14,789 bases of DNA from positions 1-14,789 of the forward strand of contig JBJDZN010000075.1 of the NCBI GenBank assembly GCA_051868045.1, written 5' to 3'. Positions 1-6,396 of the stretch are shown here, one piece after another. Below the pieces are notes generated by a model that saw only the letters and a program-made list of their open reading frames with translations, searched no databases and was not told the origin of the DNA. The position numbers and the translations under genes are program-made. This DNA comes from CAKSQF01 sp051868045. Lineage in GTDB: Bacteria > Bacillota > Clostridia > Oscillospirales > CAG-272. Within the stretch, counting starts at the first letter, position 1. Each line of letters starts with the position of its first letter.

Positions 1-240
1 AATATGATGAAAATTGTCCGTCGGCTCTGCGATGAGCTGGGCAAGACGGTGATTTTGGTGCTGCATGAGATCAACTATGCGGCATTCTATTCCGATTACA
101 TCTGTGCCTTCAAGGACGGAAAAATCGCAAAATTCGGCACGGTACGGGAGGTAATGACAAAAGAGTGTCTGACCGGAATCTACAATGTGGATTTCGAGAT
201 TCTGGAAATTGAGGGAAAACCTCTTTCAATCTATTATTAA
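1..240 (+). CDS. Iron-siderophore ABC transporter ATP-binding protein, C-terminal fragment
   Basis: This is the last ~79 codons of an ABC ATPase; the reading frame is open at the left edge of the window, so the true start and the Walker A, signature and Walker B motifs lie outside. What is visible is the H-loop region (VILVLHEINYA, with the switch histidine) followed by SDYICAFKDGKI and a short C-terminal tail. This order matches FepC/FhuC/YclP-type ATPases that power uptake of ferric siderophores from the cytoplasmic face of the membrane. The YSDYI...KDGK wording is closest to the YclP group as I remember it. The gene lies 48 bp upstream of a matching substrate-binding lipoprotein on the same strand, which supports an importer operon with the permeases further upstream. 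The metal-chelate specificity cannot be read from this piece. Confidence 0.88.
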   Translation, partial: NMMKIVRRLCDELGKTVILVLHEINYAAFYSDYICAFKDGKIAKFGTVREVMTKECLTGIYNVDFEILEIEGKPLSIYY

Positions 241-243
241 AAC

Positions 244-258
244 ACCTGAACATCAGGT
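244..258. repeat. Short inverted repeat between ABC ATPase and binding protein
   Basis: ACCTGA, a 3-base loop, then TCAGGT: a perfect 6-bp inverted repeat just after the ATPase stop codon. It is followed by A-rich sequence rather than a T-run, so it is not an intrinsic terminator for the plus strand. It could be an intercistronic mRNA hairpin that sets the relative level of the downstream binding protein, or a small operator. It does not resemble a Fur box. Role unproven. Confidence 0.4.
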
Positions 259-288
259 AAAATAAAAGCAAAAAAGGAGATAGCTTAC

Positions 289-1263
289 ATGAAAAAACTC
301 ATTTACCTTATTCTTGCGGCGGCAATGACCCTGTCTTTTGCGGCGTGCGGCACCTCTTCGGACGACGGAAACGATTCGAAGATCGACGGCGAAACCGTTA
401 CCGTCAGCTGTCTTGACGGTGACGGCAATACCGTCAGCGTTGAAGTCCCCTACGATCCTCAGCGCATTGCCGTTGTTGATTTTGCTTCCCTTGATATTCT
501 GGATAATCTGGGGCTTGGGGACAGAATTGTCGGCTGTGTGAATGTTACGCTGGATTACCTTTCTTCGTACAACAGCAAGGAAGGGGTCACAAATATCGGA
601 ACCATCAAAGAGGCAGATATGGAAGCCCTCTTTCTGTGCGAACCCGATCTGATTTTCATGTCAGGACGTATGTCGGATTATTACGACTCCTTTAAGGACA
701 TTGCACCTGTCGTTCGCCTGACCTCGGATTCGACCCTCGGTCTTGTTGAAAGCGTGCGCCGAAATGCCAGGATCATTGCCTCTATCTTCGGACTGGAGGA
801 TGAGGTGGATGCCAAGCTGGCAGTCTACGATGAGCGTATCGCTGCATTGTCAGAATTTGCAGAAGGCAAAACGGCACTGGTTGGTATGTTCAGCGGCGGA
901 AGCTTCAGCACCCTTGGCAATGACGGACGCTGTTCCATCATCGGCACCGAAGTCGGCTTTGATAATATCGGTGTCAGCGCAGATACGGCAACGGCGACCC
1001 ATGGCAACGAAGTTTCCTATGAGTTCGTTGTCGCCTCAAATCCCGATTACATTTTTGTTATGAACCGTGATGCTGCCATTGGTGCTGACGGTGCCGATCT
1101 GGCAAAGGACGTTATCGAAAACGAACTTGTCAAGCAGACGGACGCATACAAAAATGGAAATATCGTTTATCTTGCCAATCCGGGAATCTGGTACACTGCA
1201 GAAGGCGGTATTTCTGCCCTTGACATTATGCTTTCCGATCTGGAAAGCGCATTGCTCAAGTAA
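289..1263 (+). CDS. Siderophore ABC transporter substrate-binding lipoprotein
   Basis: A 324-residue periplasmic-binding-protein-type lipoprotein that captures ferric siderophore outside the membrane and hands it to the ABC permease. The start is fixed by AAGGAG at 274-279. Residues 1-20 are a lipoprotein signal peptide: MKKL, a hydrophobic stretch, and the lipobox FAAC with the lipidated cysteine at C20. A short acidic linker follows. The mature part shows the class III metal-chelate binding-protein pattern: a VPYDPQRIAVVDFASLD motif early on, EPDLIFMSGR in the first lobe, and a second lobe with NPDYIFVMNRD and a C-terminal segment near IWYTAEGG. Wording is most like YclQ/CeuE proteins, which bind petrobactin or catecholate-type iron complexes, but the ligand is not deducible. 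It lies 48 bp after the ATPase and 35 bp before a small gene, all on one strand, so co-transcription is likely. No terminator follows it. Confidence 0.93.
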   Translation: MKKLIYLILAAAMTLSFAACGTSSDDGNDSKIDGETVTVSCLDGDGNTVSVEVPYDPQRIAVVDFASLDILDNLGLGDRIVGCVNVTLDYLSSYNSKEGVTNIGTIKEADMEALFLCEPDLIFMSGRMSDYYDSFKDIAPVVRLTSDSTLGLVESVRRNARIIASIFGLEDEVDAKLAVYDERIAALSEFAEGKTALVGMFSGGSFSTLGNDGRCSIIGTEVGFDNIGVSADTATATHGNEVSYEFVVASNPDYIFVMNRDAAIGADGADLAKDVIENELVKQTDAYKNGNIVYLANPGIWYTAEGGISALDIMLSDLESALLK

Positions 1264-1298
1264 GATAAGAATATTTTATTGAAAAGGAGAGGATAGAG

Positions 1299-1499
1299 AT
1301 GCCAAACACAGATGTTTCTTCCATGAGTCTGGACGATGCGGCAGTCATTTCACTGAGAAAGTGCGGTCATTTTCTGCATCACAGTGCAGGAAAAGGCAAT
1401 GAAAAGACCAATGCGGATCTGCTTGCTGCCCTGAGTGATGAGGAAAAGAAGACGCTTACCGAGCTTCTTCAGAAGTGCCTGACCAGTTGGCAGGTCTGA
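1299..1499 (+). CDS. 66-residue MarR-like mini-protein lacking the winged helix (remnant or small protein)
   Basis: A short gene with a strong ribosome binding site (AAGGAGAGGA, 1284-1293) that directly follows the siderophore-binding protein. It has no signal peptide or membrane segment. Residues 19-33 (LRKCGHFLHHSAGKG) resemble the N-terminal helix of a group of clostridial MarR regulators that carry an RCG-x-LHH motif. Residues 41-64 (LLAALSDEEKKTLTELLQKCL...) resemble the last dimerisation helix of MarR proteins. The ~80-90 residues expected between them, the winged helix-turn-helix, are absent, with only GNEKTNAD joining the two parts. My reading, by memory of the family and not by alignment, is an in-frame internal deletion of a MarR gene, or a retained dimerisation-only peptide. 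It could also be an unrelated small helical protein. The good ribosome site and open frame argue that it is translated. Confidence 0.6.
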   Translation: MPNTDVSSMSLDDAAVISLRKCGHFLHHSAGKGNEKTNADLLAALSDEEKKTLTELLQKCLTSWQV

Positions 1500-1528
1500 T
1501 CGGGCGCAGATAAGCGCACCTGTCAGAC
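1494..1528. repeat. Hairpin overlapping the stop codon of the MarR-like gene
   Basis: GTCTGA (1494-1499, containing the stop codon) pairs with TCAGAC (1523-1528), and inside it GCGC (1504-1507) pairs with GCGC (1514-1517) around the loop AGATAA. There is no T-run after it, so it is not a canonical terminator. A role in protecting the 3' end of the importer mRNA is possible. Confidence 0.45.
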
Positions 1529-1539
1529 AAAATGACTCA

Positions 1540-1581
1540 CAAGCGACTGCTTTTTACCGGAAGGTATTGAGCAGTCGCTTG
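1540..1581. repeat. Perfect 12-bp inverted repeat with a GNRA-capped inner stem
   Basis: CAAGCGACTGCT (1540-1551) is perfectly complementary to AGCAGTCGCTTG (1570-1581). Within the loop TACC (1555-1558) pairs with GGTA (1563-1566) around GGAA, a GNRA tetraloop. The two stems are separated by a 3x3 U-rich internal loop. This is a stable hairpin, but no T-run follows on either strand. It lies in the 350-bp gene-free stretch between the importer operon and cysE and probably marks the 3' end of the importer transcript; rho-assisted termination or RNase-trimmed decay are both possible. Confidence 0.6.
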
Positions 1582-1664
1582 CTTATGTGAAGATAGGGTC
1601 TCCTATGCTTGGTAAAACGCTAAAGATATAGATTTAATTTATGCCACGGTATTTTTTTCATGTA

Positions 1665-1694
1665 TTGGACAAATAGGGATATTGGTAGTATAAT
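1665..1694 (+). promoter_or_regulatory. Promoter of cysE
   Basis: TTGGAC (1665-1670), an 18-base spacer, then a perfect TATAAT (1689-1694). The predicted transcription start is near 1701, which leaves a leader of about 150 nt before the cysE start codon. The promoter is bracketed by TATGCCA (1640-1646) and its inverse complement TGGCATA (1705-1711), a possible operator pair. Confidence 0.75.
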
Positions 1695-1700
1695 GTCAAT

Positions 1701-1849
1701 ATTATGGCATAGATAAAATCCCCGCTTCAAAAGGGCGGGATGGATGGCGGGAGGCACCGGCGGTGCCGAACCCGGCAGAGGACATCCCCCCCCCGGAAAC
1801 GGGCGAACCGTCAAATAGGAGCTTTTTTAGATAAAAGGAGACAGAAATC
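1701..1849 (+). promoter_or_regulatory. Structured GC-rich 5' leader of cysE, candidate cis-regulatory RNA
   Basis: The region between the predicted start and the gene is far more GC-rich than its surroundings and folds into consecutive helices. CCCGC (1721-1725) pairs with GCGGG (1735-1739). GGATG (1742-1746) pairs with CATCC (1783-1787) and encloses GGG/CCC plus a perfect 6-bp GGCACC/GGTGCC hairpin (1753-1767) with an asymmetric A/GAA internal loop. CCCG-GAAA-CGGG (1792-1803) is a tetraloop hairpin. A run of nine C residues occupies 1786-1794, and a T6 run at 1823-1828 precedes the ribosome site AAAAGGAG (1833-1840). TAGATAAAA occurs at both ends of the leader (1710-1718 and 1828-1836). It lacks the T-box AGGGTGGNACCGCG element and the S-box core, so I cannot assign it to a known riboswitch class. 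No protein-coding gene is apparent here on either strand. Confidence 0.5.
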
Positions 1850-2806
1850 ATGCACAGACTGGAAAAGGACCTCAATCAGCTGGTCGAAAATCTCATGGAA
1901 GATTACGAACAGGGAAGGGATATTGATGTTTCAGATACCTTCACACCTCCGAACAAGGATGACATCATCAAAATCGTACTTCAGATCCGGAATATGATTT
2001 TTCCGGGATATTTCAAAAACAGGGATTACCGCATATATACGGCGAGAAACAATCTGTCGATGCAGCTTGAGGACGTGCTGTACAATCTGAGCAAACAGAT
2101 TTCCATCGTCCTGAAATATCTGCCTGAATATGCGGAGAAGGAAGAAAAGGAACTCCTGTATGAAGGGGAAAAACTGGCACTGAAGTTTCTGGGAAAACTG
2201 ACCTCCATACGGGAATTGATTCAAACGGATTTGCAGGCAGCCTATGAGGGGGATCCTGCCGCATTCAACAAGCCGGAGATTATTTATTCCTATCCCGGAT
2301 TGTTTGCCATTATGGTGAGCAGAATTGCACACGAGCTTTATCTGCTGAAAATCCCGCTTATCCCGAGAATCATGACGGAATATGCCCATACGATAACGGG
2401 AATTGATATTCACCCCGGTGCCACACTGGGAAGGTATTTCTTCATAGATCACGGAACCGGCATTGTTATCGGCGAAACCGCAATTATCGGAGACAATGTG
2501 AAGATTTACCAGGGTGTCACCATCGGAGCGTTGTCCACCAGAGGCGGACAGAAGCTGCACGGCAAAAAGAGACATCCTACCATTGAAGATAACGTCACGA
2601 TCTATGCAGGGGCGTCCATTCTGGGAGGAGATACGGTGATCGGTCACGATTCCGTTATCGGCGGTAATGCGTTTATCACCGCCTCAATCCCAAGCGATAC
2701 CAAAGTCAGCATCAAGAATCAGGAGCTGGAATACAAGCGGGGAAGCAACGGAAGCAGGGATACGGCGGAAGTGATCCAAAGCGAAGAGTGGTATTACATC
2801 ATATAG
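1850..2806 (+). CDS. cysE: Serine O-acetyltransferase (CysE/EpsC-type, long form)
   Basis: Transfers an acetyl group from acetyl-CoA to L-serine to give O-acetylserine, the precursor that cysteine synthase turns into cysteine in the cytoplasm. The 318-residue protein has an alpha-helical N-terminal part (about residues 1-175) and a left-handed beta-helix of hexapeptide repeats (about 186-300). Key residues are visible: GIDIHPGA with D186 and H188, and IDHGTGIVIGETA with H201. The 13-residue spacing of H188 and H201 equals that of the equivalent E. coli pair (H145, catalytic H158). IYQGVTIGA, the HPTIEDNV loop and ILGGDTVIG follow in the expected order. The start is set by AAAAGGAG at 1833-1840. 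The protein is longer than E. coli CysE (273 residues), like other long SATs in Clostridia and Bacteroidetes. It stands alone between two promoters, without a neighbouring cysK, and is probably regulated through its structured leader. Confidence 0.95.
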   Translation: MHRLEKDLNQLVENLMEDYEQGRDIDVSDTFTPPNKDDIIKIVLQIRNMIFPGYFKNRDYRIYTARNNLSMQLEDVLYNLSKQISIVLKYLPEYAEKEEKELLYEGEKLALKFLGKLTSIRELIQTDLQAAYEGDPAAFNKPEIIYSYPGLFAIMVSRIAHELYLLKIPLIPRIMTEYAHTITGIDIHPGATLGRYFFIDHGTGIVIGETAIIGDNVKIYQGVTIGALSTRGGQKLHGKKRHPTIEDNVTIYAGASILGGDTVIGHDSVIGGNAFITASIPSDTKVSIKNQELEYKRGSNGSRDTAEVIQSEEWYYII

Positions 2807-2868
2807 TGAAATCCCGTGTCCTATTGTACCGTTTTCTTTCAAAAATGGATGAATTTCGGCAAAATTCG

Positions 2869-2897
2869 TTGACAATCCGTCTTTTTTCTGCTATACT
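2869..2897 (+). promoter_or_regulatory. Promoter of the glycoside hydrolase lipoprotein gene
   Basis: A consensus TTGACA (2869-2874), a 17-base spacer and TATACT (2892-2897), 35 bases before the start codon. The ribosome site is GTGAGGTG (2917-2924). The leader is short, about 25 nt. No sugar-regulator operator or catabolite-repression site was obvious nearby. Confidence 0.85.
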
Positions 2898-2931
2898 ATT
2901 TCTATCCTGATCATATGTGAGGTGTCCATAA

Positions 2932-5805
2932 ATGAAAAGATTCCTTTCCATTACGGCATTCGTTCTGGCTTTGGCACTGTCTTTGACTGCCTGCGGCGGC
3001 AAGACGGGGCAAACGACGACCACAACGACATCTGCAATCGACTCTTCGACGCTTACCTCAACATCCGGGACTCCGGTTACCGAGCCGGATATCGTGGAGG
3101 AGATTCCCTTCAGTTGGAATCCCGTGATCTATACCGGATATGAGGCGTCGGCGGGACAGGGATTCCCCGATATTTCCGATGCCAACGGTTTGCTCTGGTA
3201 CAATTTTGAGGAAAACGTCGGCGCAACCGTTCTGAAATCCTCATTGGGTGCCGCCAGAGACAGCATCAAGGTGACCGCTACCCTGGTTCCCGGAGGCGGA
3301 CCCGACGGAAGCGGTGCCATTTCCTTCGACGGCGTGGACGACAATGTAAAACTCAACAACGACTTCAGTTCGGTGTCCCAGATCACCGCAACCACCTTCC
3401 TGCATCCTGCCTTCCGGAAGATCAGCGTCAGCCTGACCTTCTGCCCTGAAAGTCTCGAGGGGGATCAGCTTCTTTATGAGCAGGGAGACCGGACTTCCGG
3501 ACTTGCCATCGGTATTTCCGGCGGTAAGCTGATTGCCGCCGTCGGGGCAGGGGATTCATCCACCTCTGCGGGCAGTGCAACCGTGATCGGTTCCTGCGAT
3601 CTTCCCACTGACGCCGTGGGTCAGTGGTTTACTGCCGCACTGTCCTTTGACGGAACCGTGGACGGCGGAACCGCCATCCTGTATCTGAACGGAGTTGTGG
3701 TCGCCACTGAAAGCGGGTTGGGAGCCTGGATTCCCCAGACGCTGGATGCTGCAGGAATCGGCGGTGCCGTATGGGGAACCAATGCGCTGGACTTCGTCGG
3801 TGCCTTCTATCAGGGCAAGATGGACGATCTGCGCATCTATTCCACCGTTATCGAACCCATGGGCGAGCTGGAGGATCAGGCAATCTATCTCCAGTCGGCG
3901 TCCCTGAAGAATTACTACATTGCTGCCTCTTCGGACGGGCTGTCCTGCCAGACTATGGTAGACCCCTCTTACAGAGGCTGGATTCCCACCGTGGGTCTTG
4001 CCGACAGCGACGGAATTTCCTTCCGTCTGACCGGAACGAATCGCTTCCTTTCGGTTGTGGACGGCAGTCTGACTCTGACCACTCCCGGAACCGACGGAAC
4101 GGATGCCGAAAATCAGGCGGCGACCTTCTATGCCGTCTTGGCAGAGACCGTCCCCACATGGGGCGAAAGCCAAAAGTCCGCTTTCTTCCGTTTTTACAGC
4201 TATGATCGGTCGCTGGTGCTGGTGACTTCCGATACCGGCAAGCTGTCCCTGACCTCTCCCGATTCTGCCGACCTTCTGTCTTCCACCTTCAAGGCAACCG
4301 GTGATCAGACCCAGGTGGCGGAAGGACTCAAGGGTGCGGTTTACTATCCCAGTTATGCCCTGAATGCGCCCCAGTTCTGGAAATGGTACGATCACGCCAT
4401 CATCGACCGGGATATGCAGTATGCCACCGAAATTCTGGGGATCAACTCCTTCCGCATTTGGGTCTCCTATGAGTACTGGCTTGAGGATCCTGCTCATTTT
4501 GAAGCCGGCTTCAATGATTTTCTGGAGCTTGCCGACAAATGGGGGATCAGCATCATGGTTTCTCTGTTCGAAGGGTGCGGCGACAGCTATGACTACGATT
4601 CCTATTCCACCTGGAACCGCTCCTATCTGACGGTGTCCAACAAGACTGCCGGATGGGCGGTGACCTCTCCTTCTCAGGAGATCTACGGCAACCGTTCCCG
4701 TTGGAATGAGCCGAAGGCGTTCGTTGAATGGTTTATGGAGGGCTATCGGAATGATAACCGGCTGATTGCCATTGAGATTTACAATGAGCCCTGGGGCGAT
4801 GCCCGCACCGCCCTGGCATTGGAGCTTTGCGACTATGCCGTTTCCCTTCAGGGAAGCGTGGCATTGACGCTGGGTACGGCACCCTCCGGGGGACATACCC
4901 TGCCTGTTGCCGCCGCTCACGGCATGGATCTGCTCCAGTATCACGACAACTTCCCCACAAGTACTGACGCATTTGAAACCAATGCCCTGGCGAAGATTGC
5001 CGTGGCAAGACTTGCCAATCTGCCGGTGGTCTGTACCGAGATTCAGTGGATCGGCGGTCCGTCGGGGATCAACTATCCTGTCTACTCCAATCTGGCACCC
5101 ACCTGTGAAAAGCTGATGGAGGGCGGCAACTGGGCTCCCTACTACTGGACATTGATGGTTCACCCCTGCTATCTGAACTCCTATCGGGACAACTATCAGA
5201 TGTACAACGGACTGATCAATGAGGACGGCACGGTGAACAATCTGAAGAATGCCCAGGCGGTGGCAGGAGGCAATCCCGCCGTATCCGCAAGCAGGGTAAA
5301 TCCCTATCAGGAGGGTTCCTACCATTACCATGTTACCTTCTCGGATAGTTTTATGGACCTTTCAGGCTATAAATGGTCGGGTACGGGCTACTCCGCCGCC
5401 ACCGGAGCCTATGTGGGATCGGGCATTGCCACTGCCAACGATACCGATTTTGCCGATTTTATCCTGACGGTTGACGTTACCTCGGAGAAGGGCGAGTCGG
5501 GACTGCTGATCCGCAGCAGTGAGGACGGAAAGAACGGGTATCTGCTGATCTGCGACATGGATGCCAAGGTGCTTCGCATTGATAAGCTGACAAACGGAGT
5601 GAAGACCGAGCTTGCCGTCTCTTCTGTCATGAGCATTGACGGCGATACGGTGACCCTGACCGTTCGGGCAAATGGGTCTGATTTGAGCATCGAAGCCGCC
5701 TGCACTGCGGCAAGTGTGACGGATGACAGTTATTCAACCGGTCTCATCGGAGTTTATGCCTCCGATTCTGCCGCCTTTGACAATGTGCTTGCGCAGAAAA
5801 GTTGA
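2932..5805 (+). CDS. Multidomain surface lipoprotein with clan-A glycoside hydrolase domain
   Basis: A 957-residue lipoprotein, probably anchored outside the cell and acting on a polysaccharide. Residues 1-20 form the signal peptide with lipobox LTAC (C21), then a Thr/Ser-rich linker to about residue 55. Residues ~86-305 look like a LamG/concanavalin-type jelly roll (FDGVDDNVKL near its start, GKMDDLRIYS at its end). Residues ~317-453 look like a beta-trefoil of the AbfB/ricin kind (FYAVLAE, FRFYSYDRSL). Residues ~467-780 are a TIM barrel of clan GH-A, closest in feel to GH5: FRIW with R508, IEIYNEPW with the acid/base E619, H671 in QYHDNFP, and VVCTEIQW with the nucleophile E703. Residues ~790-957 form a further beta-sandwich that resembles DUF1080/CBM66-like modules. 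All catalytic residues expected for a retaining enzyme appear present. Substrate (cellulose, mannan, arabinan or host glycan) is not deducible. It is transcribed alone from its own promoter. Confidence 0.85.
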   Translation: MKRFLSITAFVLALALSLTACGGKTGQTTTTTTSAIDSSTLTSTSGTPVTEPDIVEEIPFSWNPVIYTGYEASAGQGFPDISDANGLLWYNFEENVGATVLKSSLGAARDSIKVTATLVPGGGPDGSGAISFDGVDDNVKLNNDFSSVSQITATTFLHPAFRKISVSLTFCPESLEGDQLLYEQGDRTSGLAIGISGGKLIAAVGAGDSSTSAGSATVIGSCDLPTDAVGQWFTAALSFDGTVDGGTAILYLNGVVVATESGLGAWIPQTLDAAGIGGAVWGTNALDFVGAFYQGKMDDLRIYSTVIEPMGELEDQAIYLQSASLKNYYIAASSDGLSCQTMVDPSYRGWIPTVGLADSDGISFRLTGTNRFLSVVDGSLTLTTPGTDGTDAENQAATFYAVLAETVPTWGESQKSAFFRFYSYDRSLVLVTSDTGKLSLTSPDSADLLSSTFKATGDQTQVAEGLKGAVYYPSYALNAPQFWKWYDHAIIDRDMQYATEILGINSFRIWVSYEYWLEDPAHFEAGFNDFLELADKWGISIMVSLFEGCGDSYDYDSYSTWNRSYLTVSNKTAGWAVTSPSQEIYGNRSRWNEPKAFVEWFMEGYRNDNRLIAIEIYNEPWGDARTALALELCDYAVSLQGSVALTLGTAPSGGHTLPVAAAHGMDLLQYHDNFPTSTDAFETNALAKIAVARLANLPVVCTEIQWIGGPSGINYPVYSNLAPTCEKLMEGGNWAPYYWTLMVHPCYLNSYRDNYQMYNGLINEDGTVNNLKNAQAVAGGNPAVSASRVNPYQEGSYHYHVTFSDSFMDLSGYKWSGTGYSAATGAYVGSGIATANDTDFADFILTVDVTSEKGESGLLIRSSEDGKNGYLLICDMDAKVLRIDKLTNGVKTELAVSSVMSIDGDTVTLTVRANGSDLSIEAACTAASVTDDSYSTGLIGVYASDSAAFDNVLAQKS

Positions 5806-5831
5806 ATTTTTGGGATAAAATCCTCCTGATT

Positions 5832-5845
5832 GCCTTTTAAAAGGC
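5832..5845. repeat. 14-bp perfect palindrome GCCTTTTAAAAGGC
   Basis: A perfect palindrome located 27 bases after the glycoside hydrolase stop codon and about 60 bases before the HU promoter. As RNA it would be a weak stem with almost no loop, followed by AAAA, so it is a poor terminator. As DNA it could be a binding site for a dimeric regulator. No function can be assigned. Confidence 0.4.
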
Positions 5846-5905
5846 GAAAATGAGTAAACAAATTGTAAACAATTGGGCAAATTCCAAAAAGATTGGGAAA
5901 TACTA

Positions 5906-5934
5906 TTGCAAAGCTCTGATAAATATGATAATAT
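5906..5934 (+). promoter_or_regulatory. Promoter of the HU gene
   Basis: TTGCAA (5906-5911), a 17-base spacer and TAATAT (5929-5934) with an upstream TG at 5926-5927, giving an extended -10. The surrounding 5850-5935 is AT-rich and has an imperfect ATTGT-AA-ACAAT repeat at 5862-5873. The predicted start near 5941 gives a leader of about 60 nt. Confidence 0.65.
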
Positions 5935-6002
5935 AGAGTCAATCACGCCGCAGAATGACAAAATCCGGACGAAAAGCGGCAATAAATGGAGGATTTGAAG
6001 AT

Positions 6003-6278
6003 ATGAACAAGACAGAATTGATTCAGACCGTGGCAGAGGCATCCAACCTGTCCAAGAAGGACGCTGCCGCAGCAGTCAACGCAACCCTTGATGCCATTTC
6101 CAAGGCACTTACCGCCGGCGAAAAGGTCCAGTTGGTCGGATTCGGCACCTTTGAAACCCGTGAAAGAGCCGCCAGAACCGGCAAAAATCCCGCAACCGGC
6201 GAGCCCGTTGAGATCGCAGCCTGCAAGACCCCTGCATTCAAGGCTGGCAAAGCTCTGAAGGACAGCGTCAACAAGTAA
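6003..6278 (+). CDS. hup: HU family nucleoid DNA-binding protein
   Basis: A 91-residue histone-like protein that binds and bends DNA as a dimer and compacts the nucleoid. It shows the full HU pattern: MNKTELIQTVAE helices at the N-terminus, VQLVGFGTFETRERAARTG, the arm tip motif KNPATGEP (the proline that intercalates DNA is in this arm), and the C-terminal AFKAGKALKDSVN helix. An in-frame ATG lies 16 codons upstream at 5955, but the start at 6003 is preferred: it has GGAGG at 5988-5992 with a 10-base spacer, and it gives the usual 90-residue length with the conserved MNK start. The gene is monocistronic, with its own promoter and a strong terminator, as expected for a highly expressed nucleoid protein. 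Codon use is clean and GC-ending. Confidence 0.97.
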   Translation: MNKTELIQTVAEASNLSKKDAAAAVNATLDAISKALTAGEKVQLVGFGTFETRERAARTGKNPATGEPVEIAACKTPAFKAGKALKDSVNK

Positions 6279-6283
6279 GATTT

Positions 6284-6351
6284 AACCCAAAGAGACACCG
6301 GGGATGTTCCCATGAAGGGACATCCCCGGTATTTGGGTTTGAATTTATTTT
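6284..6351 (+). terminator. Rho-independent terminator of the HU gene
   Basis: A two-level hairpin: outer stem AACCCAAA (6284-6291) with TTTGGGTT (6332-6339), inner stem starting ACCGGGGATG at 6297 and closing with CATCCCCGGT ending at 6330 (14 bp with one bulged T, loop ATGAA). It is followed by the T-rich stretch TTTGAATTTATTTT (6338-6351). It also lies between two converging genes and may stop transcription from the minus strand, although the T-run is weaker on that side. Confidence 0.9.
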
Positions 6352-6396
6352 AACCCGGCGGTAACAGGATGACTCCGTTGGCATCGGCTGAAAGCC

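Noticed and set aside
244..258. Fur or other iron-regulator box before the siderophore-binding protein
   Set aside because: The repeat ACCTGA/TCAGGT does not match the GATAATGATAATCATTATC-type Fur site and lies inside an operon rather than at a promoter.
1701..1849. T-box, S-box (SAM-I), cobalamin or ydaO riboswitch in the cysE leader
   Set aside because: The conserved cores of these classes could not be found by eye; short resemblances such as GAACCCGGCA are not enough.
1740..1997. 85-codon plus-strand frame across the cysE leader
   Set aside because: It runs through the structured GC-rich leader and into cysE in another frame, with an Arg/Ser-rich composition and no ribosome site; the leader is better read as RNA structure.
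1931..2647. 238-codon minus-strand frame inside cysE
   Set aside because: It is antisense to the hexapeptide-repeat gene with intact catalytic residues; there is no ribosome site or recognisable product.
3556..5331. 591-codon open frame on the minus strand inside the glycoside hydrolase gene
   Set aside because: It lies wholly antisense to a gene with a signal peptide, domain motifs and a consensus promoter. Its translation is rich in Gly, His, Gln and Ile without any recognisable domain. Long antisense frames follow from the codon bias of the real gene.
5955..6002. In-frame upstream start that would lengthen HU by 16 residues
   Set aside because: The start at 6003 has GGAGG at good spacing and gives the conserved MNK start and 91-residue length; the upstream part resembles leader sequence.
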